This document shows, one piece after another, positions 1 to 10,593 of a stretch of DNA of 64,000 bases. Below the pieces are notes generated by a model. It ran no database searches and had not been told where the DNA came from. It saw only the letters and a list, made by a program, of their open reading frames with translations. The position numbers and the translations under genes are program-made. Each line of letters opens with the position of its first letter. Within the stretch, counting starts at the first letter, position 1. Origin of the DNA: Prinia subflava (taxonomy: Eukaryota; Chordata; Aves; Passeriformes; Cisticolidae); contig NW_026960612.1 in NCBI RefSeq assembly GCF_021018805.1, forward strand, positions 1,240,001 to 1,304,000, in the 5' to 3' direction.

Positions 1-1590
1 CGTTTGTGCTAGCAAGTGTTGCCTTTTTTGTGTGTGGTTCATGGGGGAGGTCAACGGGTTACTGCACTCAAACGGGAGGCCTCTTAAGATTGTTTTGGGA
101 GATAATTTCAGGAGTTCGTGGGTGAGATGTTGCTGCAGGTCAGGACAGTGGCAGTTGTGTTACTGTGCACTAGGAAAGGAAACAATAAAGGCAGGATGAT
201 GGGTAACTTCAGATCTACCACTCACAATTTGAGTACTACAGCTCTGGGAGGTTTAGTGCCTATTATGGGTTCCTGCATGTCCTTGGGTTCATTGGGTTCC
301 TTCATTCTGTAAGTGAGCTACTGTGGTATGAACTTACAGAGCTGTATTCTTGTAAGCTACATTTGCTGGTGTAGTTTTGTCTTTACCTTGAGCTGCCCTG
401 CCAGGTATGGTATGGAAGAAAGAGGGGCTTAGCTGTGTGGCTCTATTGCATATAAGATGCAAATAAAATAATTGTGTCTGGGGGAGAGCAGGTAGATGTA
501 TCAGAAATGGCAAATACTGCATTTCAGCAACTCGATTAGCAAGTGAGGGAGGCCTTCTTGGCTGGATAGAAAGTGCCACAAGAACTTAAGGGAGAAGGCA
601 GTAGTCAGTTCTTAATTCTTAATTAATCATCACATATGTCTGCAGACAGAGAAATTGTAGACTGGGAGAAACAAGACATTTCTGTGGTCTAATTTTAGTA
701 TTTTAGGTCTTTGTATTCTATAGCTACAAGAGGTAGTAAAGACTGAATCTGCCGAGTACATGGAGTCAGAGTGGTTGTCTGCCTCTATAGCCCTGCCTTA
801 TGCATATCCACATGTGGATATCTGACAATACAGAAGTTGAATGTTATTAAATGTCATTACTGCTGTGTTTGTTAATGTCCCCAGTAGCAGCACTAGAGCT
901 AGCAGTAAAAACTGATGGGGATGGAGGACAGTAACTAAGCCATTGCCAGAACTTGCTTCTTGTGAGGATTTGAAATTTTTTCATGTAAAAAGGGGGAATA
1001 AAATGAACTCTCTGGTTTTGTGAGTTTGTTGGTTGTATTGAAAGGGTTTCATTATAAGTTTATAGAAATTAGGCCTCTGCAGCGAGCATGAAGTCCTGGT
1101 TATTGTTGCTTCAGAATTTACTATTGTATGTCCTTCAGGTTTTGTAGTTGTTTGTTTTGTTTTGCTTTAATTTGTTTTCAGGGGAGGTTGTTTTTGTGGT
1201 TAGAGGTTTTTTTGGATTTTTTTTAAGAGTAGAGATGTCTCTGCTGAGTAACCTGGCTTTTGAGGGCAGGCAGATTTTCTTTGAAATCAGCAAAGGACTA
1301 TTCCATTATTGTAGCTTGGTAGGGATGCAGCTGAAGATTTGCTTTCTTCTCTTACCTCTGTTGTTCTATTTTTATGCTCTTCTTCTTCCTTAATCTGTCT
1401 CCTACGTAATTCTTTCCCAATTTACAAATCAGTTATTAGTATTCTGCAGCAGTTTGGACTTTTGGGATGTCAGAAAACACCCATGGTCTATGCAGGACTG
1501 CTGGAGGGGCTCACTGACTGTGGGGAGGTGTGTTGTTGGTGTTAGCTTTTCTGTGGACCTAGGCAAGTCACTTTTACATTCAAGGCAATA
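1..1590. other. CYP2U1 intron 1 or upstream DNA, no gene seen
   Basis: This stretch lies before the first recognisable CYP2U1 exon. It is AT-rich with no long conserved reading frame. I looked for CYP2U1 exon 1, which should encode the membrane anchor and the proline-rich segment, and did not find it. It is probably intron 1, with exon 1 outside the window or lost. Confidence 0.5.
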
Positions 1591-1596
1591 GGTCTG

Positions 1597-2125
1597 TGTT
1601 GTGGTGTGGGTTTTTGCTTTGAGTTTTCAGGCCAGCTTTCTATTTCATTTATGTGTTATGGTTTAAATTATGCATACCGTTATATGTCAATTCTCTGTAT
1701 CCCTGCCCCTGTTTCTAAAACCTTCCTTGCCAATCTCCCCTATCTTGATATATCATTTGCTATTTTGTGTCGTTCCACTCCTTTTGCTATTTCTATTGGA
1801 TTTAGTTCTGTATTCCCCGCCTTAGACTCCTCCCTGAGTGCACCCTCATTGTTTGTTTGCTTTGTGTCGCCCTTTCTATAAAACCCACGGTCAGAGGCGT
1901 GCTCCCCGGTTCTTGGGGTTCAGCTTTAGGCTTTATTCTTCAGTTGCACCTTTAATAAATCTCCTCAGTTTACCCCAAAACCTGTCTCGCCTCTGCTTCA
2001 TCTCTGCGCCCTAGAAGCAATCGCTAAGAGCATCCGAGTCCCTGGGCGGGGAGGAAGAGCTCCCCGGGGGAATGTGTTGCACCCTAATGCTGCCGTGCAA
2101 GTCCTGGGAAACACACACCGCGACA
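1597..2125 (+). mobile_element. Solo LTR, ERVK type, 529 bp
   Basis: The element starts TGTTGTGG and ends CCGCGACA. It is flanked by a perfect 6-bp target duplication, GGTCTG at 1591-1596 and 2126-2131. A TATAAA box at 1877-1882 and AATAAA at 1954-1959 give the + orientation. A 6-bp duplication and a CGACA end are typical of class II (ERVK) elements, and the end matches the LTR of the provirus further right. No internal region is present, so this is a solo LTR left by recombination between two LTRs. Confidence 0.88.
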
Positions 2126-2131
2126 GGTCTG

Positions 2132-3584
2132 TTTTCTTTTATGAAAGCATTTGGATCCTAAAACTATTTTTCCTAACAACAAAAGAAGAGATTGTGGATG
2201 AATAGCCTGTTTTGGAGATATTTGTTGTGGGATAGAAATAGTGATAACTTTGTTTTGTTCCAAGAAATCGGTGTTTCTTTCACAACCCAGCTACAAACCT
2301 TGGAAATCCAATTTGGTTCTTGGACAAATTCAGCCCCAAATACTCCTGTTTTTTCACTTAACCTACTTGAGAACACCAGTACTAACAGGAAACAGTTGAG
2401 AGAGGAAATCTGGAAAGTTTTTGGTTCTGTTTTTGAAGGACCAGGAAGTGGGCATTCGAATAAATAGCCTGAGGGATGTCTTCATGCAGAGAAGATGAAA
2501 TACAGCTGATTCTGGGCTTGTCCTGACTCTTCCTAATGTTCTTGTTTAGGACATTTGAAGCTAGGTCATGTGTTTGTATTCACTTAGCATTAAAGGCTAG
2601 GAACATGAACTCGTAATAGAAATGTGAGTAATGTTAAATATTGAAACATGGTGTATCTTCTAGTGTTTATGTACTTCTTCTATTTTCTTATGGCCATTTC
2701 TCCTTTTAAATTCAATATTAAGGTTTGCAGTTGACAGAAGAATTGATGTTGCTTTTACAAAGTAACTTTTTTGTTTCCAGAAAAAAAAAAAAAAAAAAAA
2801 AAAGTGGTGTCATTTTACTAGAAGAACAAATCCAGAACTAGGTCATGTTTGATGACTAAACTTTCTCAGGTTAACCATGGAGTATATTCAAAATTGCAGG
2901 TTGTGGTGTCTTTGGTGTGGTCATTTAATTCAACTTAAGAGATGTTTCTGTTTGAAAGTGAGTAATAGGGATTTAATTTAAATGGTGTTTCATAATGACA
3001 CAATCATGCAGAACAAGTGCCTCGGGGCATCAAAACTGTTAAGATGCAAATCAAGCCGGGTTTTGCCAAGGGTCTCTGAACCTGTCTTCACCTTCCCAGT
3101 TCTCTTGCAGTGTGAGTATCCTGTATTTTTATTATAACTTAAAGATAAAGCTCACTTGTAATAGACACAAGAAGTTTGTATAACACGAAGGGAAAAAAAT
3201 GCAAATCAGTTTTTGTTTTAATGTCTTCTGTTATGCCTTGCTGAAGAAGTTCTTGTCTCAGGACACTGGGGAGAAAAGGCTATATCTAACATATGTCCCA
3301 GACTCACCGTTCCCTCTTCTCCATCTATTTGTGTCTTGCAAATTCTAATGAAACTAGTGATGTAACTTGAGTATTCATTTCAGTGATGAGAAAAAAGAGA
3401 GACAGGATTTCCAAAAGCTATAATAAAGAACCTTGTGTTTTTCCTTTAGCTCCTAGACAGGTGGTTGGGAGAGATTTGCTGTGTATCATTTCCTTCTCCT
3501 CTGGCTCTTGGGTTGCAGGCATGTCTAACTATTTCTAACTGAAAATTAGGCATTTTGGTTTTAGTCTCTCCCTTTTTCTTTCAG
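2132..3584. other. Remaining CYP2U1 intron 1
   Basis: AT-rich intronic DNA. The only structured item is a run of 23 A at 2781-2803. It ends in a pyrimidine tract and AG acceptor directly before exon 2. Confidence 0.6.
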
Positions 3585-5590
3585 GTGTTATTTTTGCACC
3601 TTATAGCCCTGTCTGGAAGCAACAGAGGAAATTCTCTCAACACTGTGTCATTTTGGAGTAGGGAGGCACAGCTTAGTGCCTAAAATCATTGAGGAGCTGA
3701 ACTTTATAAAGGAGGAAATGCTGAAACATGGAAAGGATTCATTTAATCCCTTTCCAATCATTCGTAATGCAGTGTCCAATGTTATCTGTTCCATGGCCTT
3801 TGGCAAGCATTTTAACTACGAAGATGATGAGTTCAAGATGATGCTGAAGAACATGGCCCGTGCCCTGGAGCTGAGCGTGAACAGCTACATGATCCTGGTC
3901 AACATCTGCCCTTGGCTCTATTACCTTCCCTTTGGGCCTTTCTGGGAACTTCAGCAAACTGAGTTAGACATTACTGCTTTTCTGAAGAGAATAATTGCCC
4001 AGCACAAGGATACACTGGATGCAGCAAATCCCAGGGACTTCATTGATATGTACTTGTCCTGGTTTGAGGGGAAGTGAGTTTTTCAAGAGGCTGTGGTCAA
4101 ACCAGTCAGTGGTCAGGTTTGAATGTTGGCACTTTTAGTGGCCACTGAGGGGTTGGACACGCCTCCGAGGACACAAGGGGTTATAAACGAGGCCTCCCAG
4201 AGGGACTTCCTCTTTTCTGGCTCTGCTTTCAAGAGAGGAGCACCATTTCCCTCCTCCCCTACCCAGGCTGGGTGGGCGAGGGGGGCCACGTGGCCGGGCT
4301 GAGGGGAACCACACGGCCAGGCTGAAGTAAGCTGGGGCCCCGGGTGGGGGGAGAGAGTGAACAGGACTGGAGCTGAGCTGGCCCGATCCAGGATGGAGGG
4401 GTGGAAAACTGGAGGTGTCTTCCATCCCGTTGTCCCCGTCGTCCCCATCTCCCCCGGGAGAAGGTGCCCAGCCGCGTGTGGGAGTTGCCGAGCCTGGGAG
4501 TGCCTGAGCCTGCACCCTGCCGGGAGCCAGAATCTCTTAACCCTTTCTTGCCAGAAGGAAAATTTTTTCCCAGACATTGCTTCTCATGGCTAGTGGTTTC
4601 AGAAGAGAAACAGAAACAGCCTGGGGCATAGATGATAAAGCACAATTGGAAAGAACCCTAGATGGGCAAAGATTGAAGAGGAGTGGCTTCTGAGCTGGAC
4701 TTTTCTTGCATAATGTTAGCCATAGACTGAACTCAAGTCTCTTTTGAACATAAACTGCATTTGGGTGGATGCAGCTGCCTCTGCTTTTGCTACAGTGACT
4801 GGCATGTTAAGAGTGGAGCGAACAGAGAAGAGAGGGGGAGGGTGTGGTGGCGCCCTCTGCCCTCAGGGAAGACCTGCTCTTGGAACCCTCGGCCCCAGGG
4901 GAAAGATGGGGAGAGCCCGGCATGCAAGCATCCTTAAAAGAGCCCTATAGCAGCTTTGGCCCATGGACAGTGGTGAGAGCACTGGACATGGAAAAGAGAG
5001 TGTCACCCTGGCAGACTTCTCCGGGCGGTGCCACGGGTGACATGGAAACACATAAGGGGTGGACCCTTGTTTTCTGAGGAGCAGTCTGTGGTGCGAGAGA
5101 GACTCCTCTCTCCCTTGCTGAATTGAAGATTAGTTTTTTGAGTGGTGATTGATTTAAAACCCAAGGTTTTGGTCTATGGAGAGTACTGTGTAGGGGGTGG
5201 AAATTGGGGGAGGAGAAGAAATGTTCTGGGAAGTTTTCATTTCTGTTTTTGTGTGTGTTTAGAGTTTCCCTTTCTATTTCTGTTCTTATGTAATGTAATA
5301 AAGTTTTGTTCTCTGTTTTCAAGTTTTAGGCCTGCTCTGCTCTGTTCTTGACCACATCTCACAGTAGCTCATTAGGAAAAACATACACTCATGGGTGCAT
5401 TAACAACTGGCCAGTGCTAACCCATGACAGTACTTCATCCATGAGGAAGAAGAGAAGAACAAGGAGAGCAGTTTTAATGACGATTACCTGTTTTTTATCA
5501 TTGGTGATCTCTTCATCGCAGGCACAGATACTACTTCAAACACATTGCTGTGGTACCTGCTCTACATGTCTCTTTACCCTGAAGTACAAG
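3585..5590 (+). pseudogene. CYP2U1: CYP2U1 exon 2, broken by a 4-nt deletion and an LTR insertion
   Basis: Member of the cytochrome P450 2U1 family, which in other vertebrates hydroxylates long-chain fatty acids such as arachidonate at the omega and omega-1 positions in ER and mitochondrial membranes. The exon starts after a TTTCAG acceptor with the [14 protein letters not shown] helix-C region and ends at a GTAAGA donor after the I-helix. The oxygen-binding motif AGTDTT is intact near 5520-5538. Two lesions are visible. First, 4 nt are missing around 3638, so the frame shifts and reads TAG at 3659-3661; the family sequence resumes in the +1-offset frame from about 3645. Second, a 1375-bp LTR (4055-5429) splits the exon after residues DFIDMY; coding resumes at 5431 in the same frame. 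Without the LTR and one duplicated target the exon is 626 nt, exactly 4 short of the 630 that the flanking phases require. Confidence 0.95.
4055..5429 (+). mobile_element. Solo LTR, ERVL-like, 1375 bp, inside CYP2U1 exon 2
   Basis: Begins TGTCCTGGTTTGAGG and ends CCCATGACA, flanked by the perfect 5-bp duplication GTACT (4050-4054 and 5430-5434). A 5-bp duplication is usual for class III (ERVL) elements. AATAAA at 5297-5302 gives the + orientation, so it could also end CYP2U1 transcripts early. A second copy of the same family lies at 60216-61551 with its own, different duplication. Long stretches of the two copies are nearly identical, for instance 4750-4850 and 60888-60988. No internal region is present. 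Confidence 0.93.
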
Positions 5591-6897
5591 GTAAGATTAC
5601 TTTTATTCTAGGTGATTTATTCCAGACTGTAAAGCCCCAGGTGGATGCTCATAAACAGAAGCAAGCAGCATCAGTAAAGAAATCATTTGGAGTACCAAGG
5701 GTTCATGTTGTATGTATGATTTGAAAGGCTTGTATGTAATCAGGCATCTTCTATCCTGCTGTTCGATGATGATTTTTGGGTTAGTGCTATATATTAAGTG
5801 CTAAATGGCCCTTTAATATGTAAATTTCTTCTGGTTTGGGACAACTTAATCTTTCCCAAGCAATTCCAGGGAACTTTAGCATGTTTGAAAAATTTTGGCA
5901 GTTGTGACATTCCAGGCAGATAGTAGTGATATGTGTGAAAATCATAACACTAAGTCTGCTTTATGTCTCCCTGAGCAGGGAGGTTCTTGAGCCTGGCAGC
6001 AGAGTTTGGGGAAGTGAAACACTACCTACTGTAGAGGAAGATCAAATCAGAGACAGCTTAAGCAGACTGGACTTGCACAAGTGCACAGCACCAGCTGCCA
6101 TTGTCATTAGAGGGCCTCTTCCCATCAGTCTTGAGTGCTCATGGCAGTTGGGTGGGTTGCTGATGGTGAGGGGTAGAGGGGACAAAAACAGAGGCAGAAC
6201 AAATTGATCTTGTTCAGTGTTAGGGAAGGATGACTGAGGGGAAAGCTTATGCTTTCTATAACTATCTGATCAAAAGATGCTAAGAAGATTGAAGCAGTCT
6301 CCCCTGAGGTGTGCAGTGGAAGGAAGGGAAGCAGAGGAAACAACCTACAACAAGAAAATTCTGATCAGATACTAGGAGAAGAAATTGCCCCGTGAACATG
6401 GCAAAGGAGTGACACAGATTGCCCTGAGAGTAAACAGAATGTCTGGTTTTGGAATTTTTCAAAACTAAGTGGGTTATGACCAGTAGTAGTCTCATCTACC
6501 CTGAGTTGGATCTGTTTGGAAAAATCTCTTTAAATAGGTCAGGATCATAGTTTATTGCACAAAGTCAAACAAACTGTTGACCAAAGATTGCAAAATAGGG
6601 CACCAGTTCAGTACATGGGGGAGAGCATTCACTGGGGAAAAATCTAAAGTAAACTTTTATTTTTTATTTTTAGGCTTATTCTTCTGTTTTTAATGTTGTG
6701 TAACTGCTTGACTTGATATGCAGTTACATGGATGAGATATATTCTAAATTACACAAATGGAATCTAGAAGAGTTTTGTGTTTGTTTTTTTTAACCTCTTT
6801 TCCTTCTGCCTGATGCTGTATGTGTATGTGCTAGTCAATTTTCACTTTTCTGCTGATCTCTAACAGTTCTGTTACCTCTCTCTGATTTCCCCTTATG
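5591..6897. other. CYP2U1 intron 2, part before the provirus
   Basis: Starts with a good donor, GTAAGATT. No reading frame or repeat family is recognised up to the ERVK provirus. Confidence 0.6.
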
Positions 6898-6903
6898 CTG
6901 TGG

Positions 6904-7476
6904 TGTGGTGGTGTGGAATTAAGTTCATAATAAGTTTATTGGGTTTGTGCAGGTTGATTGTACAATGGTATGTTCCTTGTACCCTATTTTCCCCTGTTGG
7001 TATTATCCTGGCATTCCCTAAGTCATATAACTCTTCAGTTATTTGTCAATCTTTTATCATGGTCTGTGTAAACCCCTCCCTGTTGTCCCTGATTGGTTTC
7101 TGTAATGTCACCCCATGTTCGTACCACCTCTTTAGTTGAAACCCATTGGTTGTAACCTCCTTACCACACCCCATTTCACTGCTGTATAAAACGGCAGGTC
7201 AGAAGAGCCTCGGGGGCAGTCTGAGCATCTGGCAGGTGGTAAGGAGGTCCCGTGGGACCCCCAAATAAATCTGTCATTTTTACCGGACTGGCTCCTCCCT
7301 TCTTCTTCTCCGTCGTTGTCAGCATTCTTCACCGCCTCACACAGCCTCTCAGGACAAGAACTCACAGGGACCAGCAGGCTTGCGTGACTTGCCTAGCTGT
7401 ACCCTTTAGCCTGCTGCGGTGCCTGAGCTAGCTGGGGCAGGCAGAGAGACTGAGTTCCCTTAAAGGCACCGCGACA
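6904..7476 (+). repeat. 5' LTR of the ERVK provirus
   Basis: Begins TGTGGTGG and ends CCGCGACA. TATAAA is at 7185-7190 and AATAAA at 7264-7269, a spacing that places U3, R and U5 in the normal order. It is almost identical to 14151-14722. Confidence 0.96.
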
Positions 7477-7479
7477 GCC

Positions 7480-7497
7480 TGGCGTCCAACGTGGGAG
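7480..7497 (+). promoter_or_regulatory. Primer binding site, tRNA-Lys type
   Basis: TGGCGTCCAACGTGGGAG begins 3 nt after the LTR. It matches the 3' end complement of the tRNA-Lys(1,2) primer used by several betaretroviruses with about two mismatches. It would prime minus-strand DNA synthesis. Confidence 0.85.
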
Positions 7498-8142
7498 CCT
7501 GAGAAGCTCCACGGACCCCGCAGAGAGGACTGGCAAGCCACAGTGTGAAGCTCTGGGCTTGCGAAGATCGTCCTTGGACGTCACGCTACCACCGGTCGTA
7601 GCAGCCTCTGTAATCGGGGTCTGATCCTGGTGGACGAGGAAGGTGGCCTCTCTAGGCACTCAGGAGAGGTCTTTCTCAGATGGAGACCCCAGGATCAAGC
7701 GTTGCACTCAAGCTGGGTAGTGGTGAGTACCCTTCGTTCCTCTGTGAGGACGCAGATGTGTGTGTCTTAGGGATTGAGTTTCTCTCCCTCCGTGGGCGAT
7801 TCGTGCAGTGTCACCCGAATCGTCGGCTGCGCAGCCCCAGGGGTGTGGGTTTTGACCCCTCTCCCTGGTTTTGACTCCCCGGCAGCTTTAGGTTTTTTTG
7901 TGGTTTTTTCGTGCTTTTAGTTTGTGCAGAGTGAGTGTCAGCTCAAGTGGCTGTCAGCTCCAACAGGAGCAGATTGCTGTCAGTCAGTTTAAGTTAAGCA
8001 CAGTGCCCCAGTCTGGCTTTTTGTGAGTGCTTGGGTTTTTGAATACTGGATTTTGAAGAGTGCTGTGGTTTCTAATTTCAGTTGCTAGCCTTATTTAGTC
8101 TTGATCCTGTGTGTGTGAGCTGTACTTAACATCGAGAGCAGA
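7498..8142 (+). other. Proviral leader, 5' untranslated region
   Basis: Sequence between the primer site and the gag start. Packaging signals and a splice donor would be expected here, but I cannot place them with confidence. Confidence 0.6.
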
Positions 8143-8565
8143 ATGGGTGCAGGTCTCTCCACAGCTCAGAAGGGGGTGTTTTATGTTTTAGCTGAAGTTT
8201 TGAACTTAGAGAAAGTTAAATTCTCTAAGGGTTGTTTGAAGCGGTTGGTCCGATGGCTTTTTCTACATTTCCCTCAAGTATCCCTAGCACAAGTCCACAG
8301 TGCCCAGTTGTGGTGCACTGTGGAGCAGAAAATTTTAGAATTGGCTAATGCAGGGGACAAAACAGTTCAAAATTATTCATTCCTGGTCCTGCAGCTTAAG
8401 GCTGCCACACTGAAAGACAGGGAAATGGAGGAAAAGCCAGGTTCAGGACAACCTTCCCCAGTTTCTCCTCGTCCCAGTCCCAACCCCTCTTTCCCAAGAA
8501 AAGGGATTCTAAAGGGAGTGACAGCCCCGAGGTCTGTCAGCTCAGGCTCCCCACAGGTCCCTTGA
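8143..8565 (+). pseudogene. gag: gag, matrix part (frame-interrupted)
   Basis: A 140-codon frame starting MGAGLSTAQK, with the N-terminal glycine at position 2 expected for myristoylation of a retroviral matrix protein. The first 100 residues have the mixed helical, basic and tryptophan-rich look of a matrix domain, and the last 40 are rich in proline and serine. It ends in TGA at 8563-8565, while the rest of gag is in the +1 frame from about 8819, so gag is not continuous here. The ATG is the first after the leader. Confidence 0.8.
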
Positions 8566-8679
8566 TCCCCCTGCCTGAGCAGTCGAGGCCAGACTGCCCG
8601 GGACTCCTCTGAAAGCCCTGGCCAGGCAGTCCGAGGATCATGCCCTCCCCAGACTTTCCGAGTTGAAAAACCTGAAGTT

Positions 8680-8810
8680 TGTTTTAATTTTGCTGCGCCA
8701 CAATCGTCTCAAAATGGCACCTGTGGTTATAATTTTGCTGCGTCACAATGGCGGCGATCACGTGCCGCAGTCGTCGTCTCAAAATGGCAGCGATCACGTG
8801 TGGTGATCCT
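8680..8810 (+). repeat. Short imperfect repeats in the gag interval
   Basis: Units built on TTTTGCTGCGYCACAAT and GTCGTCTCAAAATGGC are present two to three times between the matrix frame and the capsid frame. This is where gag continuity is lost, so repeat expansion or slippage may have caused it. Confidence 0.6.
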
Positions 8811-8818
8811 GGTCCTCT

Positions 8819-10084
8819 TTGTCCCTTTCTTCTTCCCACAATCCCTTCTGTTCCTCCAACCCCTTCCGGTCCCCAACTCCTCCCACTTCCCCAACGATCC
8901 CACCCACTCTCCCTGCCCACAGACACACCCCTGACGTTGAATCCCCACCTCCCTCAGCCTCACTGCTCACCAGAAGTCGGCCATCTTGGATTTCTGGTTC
9001 CCACGCCCCCACTTCTGGTTCCCACGATTGGAACCCGGAAGTGTGCAGCCGGGAACCTGGAAGTCCCCATGCCTCTTTCACTGCTGCCCCAGTGACTTAC
9101 AGAAGATCTCGGGGAGTTAATAATGCCAATCCTAATTGGCATGCCTTTTCCCAATCCATCATTAGAGATCTGTTTAAGGCACATAAGGAGTATGGCAGAG
9201 AAAGTCCATACTTCAGAGGTCTCCTTGCTGCTGATCTTTCAGGAATTGTTACTGTTCCAGCAGATCTCCAACAACTGTTTGCATGCCTCATGAATACAAC
9301 AGAATCTAAGCTCTGGGAAGGGGCATGGAAACAGTTGCTCAGAGATTCACTGCCACATCTCCTGCAGCAACCAGACACGGCAGTTGATGAGCAAGGCAGT
9401 GCTCTCACCCCTGAGTTGCTCTGTGGTGAGGGACAGTGGATGTCTGCCACCACTCAGGCTTCCCTAATCCCTGCTCCTGCCCTTGATGTTGTCAAAGAGC
9501 TTGCATGTAAAGCATTCTTTGGTCTGCAGCCTCATGGTCCTCTGCCTCCATATACTCAGATTAAAGAAGGGTCAGCTGAACCTTTTGTAGATTTTCTTGA
9601 AAAATTAACACGAGCTATTGAGCTCCAGGTTAAGAATGAGCAAGCTAGGGAAGGGATCTTAGAGGAAATTGCTTTTGTGAATGCTAACGAGTTTTGTCAT
9701 GCAGCAATTTTAAGTCTTCCTCTAGACCCCCCTAGAACTCTTCAAAGTATGCTACAAGTCTGCCAGATAAAGGTGCCATTCCTGACCCCGAGGCATCCGA
9801 CACGACTGACCCAACTGCATCGTACTTCACGTGAAGTCAACGTTGTTGGTGCGACCGCTGCAGATTCTACACATTGCAAGCCTTTGCAGCGCAAGCCATC
9901 CTTTCGCCAGACCCCGATAAAGCCTTGTCTTTTGTGCGGGGAGGGTGGTCATTGGGCAACTGAATGTCCAGTCAAAGCTCAATTCCAGGCATTCAGACAG
10001 CAGACTCAGGGCAAGGAGGGGAATTCACAACACGTAGCACCACAGGGAACGCCATGCCCCAACCGCCGTTTCCAAAAAAACTAA
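8819..10084 (+). pseudogene. gag: gag, proline-rich, capsid and nucleocapsid parts
   Basis: Open frame of 421 codons. About residues 1-90 are proline- and serine-rich. Residues about 95-330 are the capsid, with a major-homology-type segment near 9570-9630 (EGSAEPFVDFLEKLTRAIE). A single CCHC zinc knuckle, CLLCGEGGHWATEC, lies at about 9925-9966; many betaretroviruses have two. The frame closes with TAA at 10082-10084, directly behind a slippery heptamer. The listed start is only where the frame opens, not an initiation codon; true initiation is at 8143. Confidence 0.85.
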
Positions 10085-10135
10085 AGGGGGAGCCCGGGTC
10101 CACCCAGCACGATGACACCAACGGGGTGGACCGGG
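10075..10135 (+). promoter_or_regulatory. gag-pro -1 ribosomal frameshift site with downstream stem
   Basis: A AAA AAC at 10075-10081 sits in the gag frame exactly as X XXY YYZ, one codon before the gag stop. Pro and pol follow in the -1 frame. About 11 nt downstream, 10093-10105 can pair with 10124-10135: CCC and GGTCCACCC against GGGTGGACC and GGG, 12 pairs with one bulged G at 10096. A heptamer of this sequence is the known gag-pro slip site of mouse mammary tumour virus. Confidence 0.85.
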
Positions 10136-10593
10136 CAGGGAAGAAAGGGGGAGAACAACCACACTGTGACACAAAATTACCTGACACGACTCAATCTTTA
10201 GAACATGACTTGGGAAAACCGATTTTAACAACTCATTCTACCTTTGAACCTTAGAGGTTGCAGCTGACGGAATCTTTGATTCTCAATGACCGCAATTGGC
10301 ACTTCGTCGTCATCAATCCTGACGAGATAGAGAACTGGCCTCTAATTGAAGGTGAGTATCTCATTGTTGGGGATTGCAAATTTACTCCGCACGAGATTGA
10401 GGTTCTCCCTGGGAGACTTTCCAGCAATCCCAGGGGCCTCATTCTCTGGCTGCAATGCATCCACCCACTAACATTTTTACCAAAAGGGCAAATTGTAGCA
10501 CAGGCAATTCCTTTTGGGAATCCATCTCCGAAAAACACTCCATCAGTCAACACAGTTCAAAAGGTAACAGTTCACATGCCAAAGATCAAATAA
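10085..10593 (+). pseudogene. pro: pro, N-terminal part with dUTPase-like domain
   Basis: The frame entered by the -1 shift runs from before 9964 to 10593, with in-frame TAG at 10252-10254 and TAA at 10591-10593. Residues encoded at about 10340-10520 resemble the last motifs of retroviral dUTPase: a GDCKFTPHEIEVLPG stretch in the place of the uracil-pocket motif, and FLPKGQIVAQAI in the place of the motif that precedes RIAQL in true dUTPases. Key residues look degenerate, so activity is doubtful. Betaretroviruses carry dUTPase at this position. Confidence 0.7.

Noticed and set aside
2781..2803. A23 run as the tail of a retrocopy
   Set aside because: No gene-like sequence or target duplication lies next to it, so a simple homopolymer is the plainer reading.
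3676..4077. A free-standing 133-residue P450-like gene
   Set aside because: It is the middle of CYP2U1 exon 2, opened by the 4-nt deletion upstream and closed artificially within the inserted LTR.
4113..5077. Frames on both strands within the LTR at 4055-5429
   Set aside because: They recur in the second LTR copy at 60216-61551, so they follow the repeat and not a gene. No known domain is present.
6900..7139. Identical 78-79-codon frames at 6900 and 14150 as duplicated genes
   Set aside because: They are the same stretch of the two proviral LTRs.
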